From a bacterium (lineage in GTDB: Bacteria; UBP14; UBA6098; JAFGQG01), in NCBI GenBank assembly GCA_016930435.1, contig JAFGGQ010000124.1, positions 1-6,777 of the forward strand: a stretch of 6,777 nt of DNA, written 5' to 3'. Below, piece after piece: positions 5,213-6,777 of this stretch. A program made the position numbers and the translations under genes. The notes beneath the pieces were generated by a model. That model ran no database searches. It saw only the letters and a list, made by a program, of their open reading frames with translations, and was not told where the DNA came from. Each line of letters opens with the position of its first letter. Within the stretch, counting starts at the first letter, position 1.

Positions 5213-6748
5213 TTATTCTGTTTTAATGGTGCCTCTGATATTTTCACTGCCCAATCCGGTTAGTTCCCTGACAGAGCCCACAAGGGAATCTCCCTTGAAT
5301 GAAACCGTCATTTTAAAGTAATTTATGTTGCCGATCTCATCTATTTCAAAATCAAACACATTATGGGAGGCCCATTCCCCCCTTCCTGCAACGGGTATAT
5401 CATACCTGCCCGGGGCAAAATGAAATTTTCCATCCAAACCGAGGGGGTAGGCCAAAGTAATGATATCCTTATGTGAAAAATCATTACCAACTTGAAACCA
5501 GGCTTTCTGCTCCGATTCGAACTGAAATGCACAGCAGTACAATCCAAATTTATTGGGCTCCAGCAGGTAGAGATTTCCGGAAATTTGTTCGGCAACAGGG
5601 GGCAATGGCTCAATAATTTTCAATCGTGGAGTTTTAGGCTGGGCACATTCCATCAGCGTAGATTGCAACAATTCGAAGCTGGCGGAATCCGGAGGCAAAG
5701 CCTGGTCGGATTGCAACGCTTCTATAAAAAAGGCTTTCAGTGAGCTTAATCCTTCACTGAACCCACCACCGGTAATAACCACGATAGTGTTAAGGTCCGG
5801 GCGTAAATAGAGGTATTGCCCACCCCGTCCGGAAGCGTGACAATCTCCATTTACCCACCATAGATATCCGTAGCCCTGATCGTCCATAAACTCGACCTGC
5901 CTGGAAGTAGCGGCAGCGACCCATTCCGGGGATAGTATCTGGTCGTTTTCCCAGCGACCGTTCTGCAGGTAAAGGTAACCTATCTTGGCCAGGTCGCAAG
6001 GGAGCATCAAGATTTCTCCCCAACCATGCTTATCTTCACCCCGGGCGTCATAGGGCCAGATTAGATCATCGATCTCCAACGCTAAGAACAGATTGTCCCG
6101 AGCATATTCGGGTGCGCTTTTACCGGAAGCTTGACGGATTACCTCTGATAGCAGATGTGCAGTACCGCTGTTATAATTGAAATTTTCTCCGGGTTTAGAC
6201 TCCATTTTCAGATCCAGCATATATTGAATCCTATCCGGGCTTTGTATTATCTCCATTTGGGTCAATTCATCTGGGTTTTCAGTACATTTCAGGCCGGACC
6301 GCATGGTCAGGATGTCCTCCAGGGTAATAGCCTTCTTAAGGCTGTCCAGGTTCGCTATCTCCCGGTCCGGGAAATAATCGACTAAACGATCTTCCACGCC
6401 ACCTATTAGACCATCTTGAATAGCTGCACCCACTAATGTCGAGAGTACACTTTCAGTTACCGATGCGAGATTATGCTTGACGCCCTTTTCATAGGGGTAG
6501 AAATATACGTCCAGGATTGAATAACCGTTGCGTATGATGAGTAAACTGTGAATATTCAGGTTATAATCAGTCAGAAAACGCAGCGCTTCAGTTAAAACTG
6601 CTGAGCTTATACCTTGTTCTTCCGGAGTGGATGTTCTCCATTCATCACCCGGCCAATAATCTACAGCCACTGCCAGAGAAATCGCGCATATCATAAGAAC
6701 AAAAGAAGCGACAAAGGTAGCCTTTTTAATAATAGGGGAAATATTCAT
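5213..6748 (-). CDS. exported serine hydrolase, class C beta-lactamase fold, with SxxE in place of SxxK
   Basis: This 511-residue protein begins with a signal peptide: a positive Lys8-Lys9, a hydrophobic core at 11-27 and a likely cleavage after AVA (26-28), so it acts outside the membrane. The catalytic domain (about 35-350) is of the beta-lactamase/esterase/DD-peptidase type. It has the nucleophile segment LASVTES (94-100) with Ser96, FNYNSG (190-195) with Tyr192, and SGRGGQYLYLRPDL (306-319) as the third motif. The normal SxxK lysine is Glu99 (codon GAA, 6454-6452), which should cripple normal acylation. A C-terminal beta-rich domain (about 385-511: SGNLYLLEPN, GRYDIPV, EIGNINYFKM) is common in such environmental hydrolases. 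The start at 6748 has AGAGGA (6758-6753) 4 nt upstream. The substrate is unknown; esterase, peptidase or an inactive ligand-binding relative are possible, and a true antibiotic beta-lactamase is unlikely. Confidence 0.93.
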   Translation of the reverse strand: MNISPIIKKATFVASFVLMICAISLAVAVDYWPGDEWRTSTPEEQGISSAVLTEALRFLTDYNLNIHSLLIIRNGYSILDVYFYPYEKGVKHNLASVTESVLSTLVGAAIQDGLIGGVEDRLVDYFPDREIANLDSLKKAITLEDILTMRSGLKCTENPDELTQMEIIQSPDRIQYMLDLKMESKPGENFNYNSGTAHLLSEVIRQASGKSAPEYARDNLFLALEIDDLIWPYDARGEDKHGWGEILMLPCDLAKIGYLYLQNGRWENDQILSPEWVAAATSRQVEFMDDQGYGYLWWVNGDCHASGRGGQYLYLRPDLNTIVVITGGGFSEGLSSLKAFFIEALQSDQALPPDSASFELLQSTLMECAQPKTPRLKIIEPLPPVAEQISGNLYLLEPNKFGLYCCAFQFESEQKAWFQVGNDFSHKDIITLAYPLGLDGKFHFAPGRYDIPVAGRGEWASHNVFDFEIDEIGNINYFKMTVSFKGDSLVGSVRELTGLGSENIRGTIKTE

Positions 6749-6777
6749 CTTATCCTCTTTCTGAAATTGATAATCAT

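Noticed and set aside
6677-6697. Possible lipoprotein box (LMIC, Cys21) in the serine hydrolase signal peptide
   Set aside because: Position -1 is Ile rather than Gly, Ala or Ser, and an AVA signal peptidase I site follows.
5213-6748. Antibiotic-resistance beta-lactamase
   Set aside because: The fold family is right, but the extra C-terminal domain and the missing SxxK lysine argue against a functional beta-lactamase.
1-6777. CRISPR array, tRNA or rRNA genes, insertion sequences, phage genes
   Set aside because: No spaced repeats, cloverleaf-like segments, transposase motifs or terminal inverted repeats were seen on either strand.

Overview
The window carries two converging gene groups. The rightward group (212-4389) is a compact [NiFe]-hydrogenase maturation operon: hypF, then a nitroreductase-family flavoprotein, then hypC and hypD. 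The leftward group (6748-4712) encodes an exported beta-lactamase-fold serine hydrolase, a possible 44-residue hydrophobic peptide, and an alkyltransferase-like (Atl) DNA-lesion-sensing protein. The groups meet at an intergenic stretch of about 320 bp (4390-4711). I see no confident gene in that stretch, only a short tandem repeat, two possible hairpins and two weak small ORFs.

Organism. The hyp genes imply a bacterium that makes [NiFe] hydrogenases, most likely anaerobic. Base composition looks mid-range with AT-rich intergenic DNA, and Shine-Dalgarno sites are bacterial (AAGGAG, AAAGGAG). The serine hydrolase architecture (signal peptide, catalytic domain, C-terminal beta-rich domain) and the short nitroreductase are compatible with Chloroflexota such as Dehalococcoidia or Anaerolineae. 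That is a guess: Desulfobacterota or Bacillota are not excluded, and no marker gene is present.

How the genes work together. HypF makes the carbamoyl group that becomes cyanide, with HypE as its partner. HypC and HypD form the scaffold on which Fe(CN)2CO is assembled. hypE, hypA, hypB and the hydrogenase structural genes are not here, and the operon appears to end after hypD. The nitroreductase lies 7 nt after hypF and 1 nt before hypC, so it is probably co-translated with them. That makes it a candidate electron-transfer accessory to maturation, or a passenger.

I found no unmistakably new system. The points most worth a second look are: the flavoprotein embedded in the hyp operon; the serine hydrolase whose catalytic SxxK lysine is replaced by glutamate through a one-base difference; and the hydrophobic small ORF with a strong Shine-Dalgarno whose stop overlaps the Atl start as ATGA.
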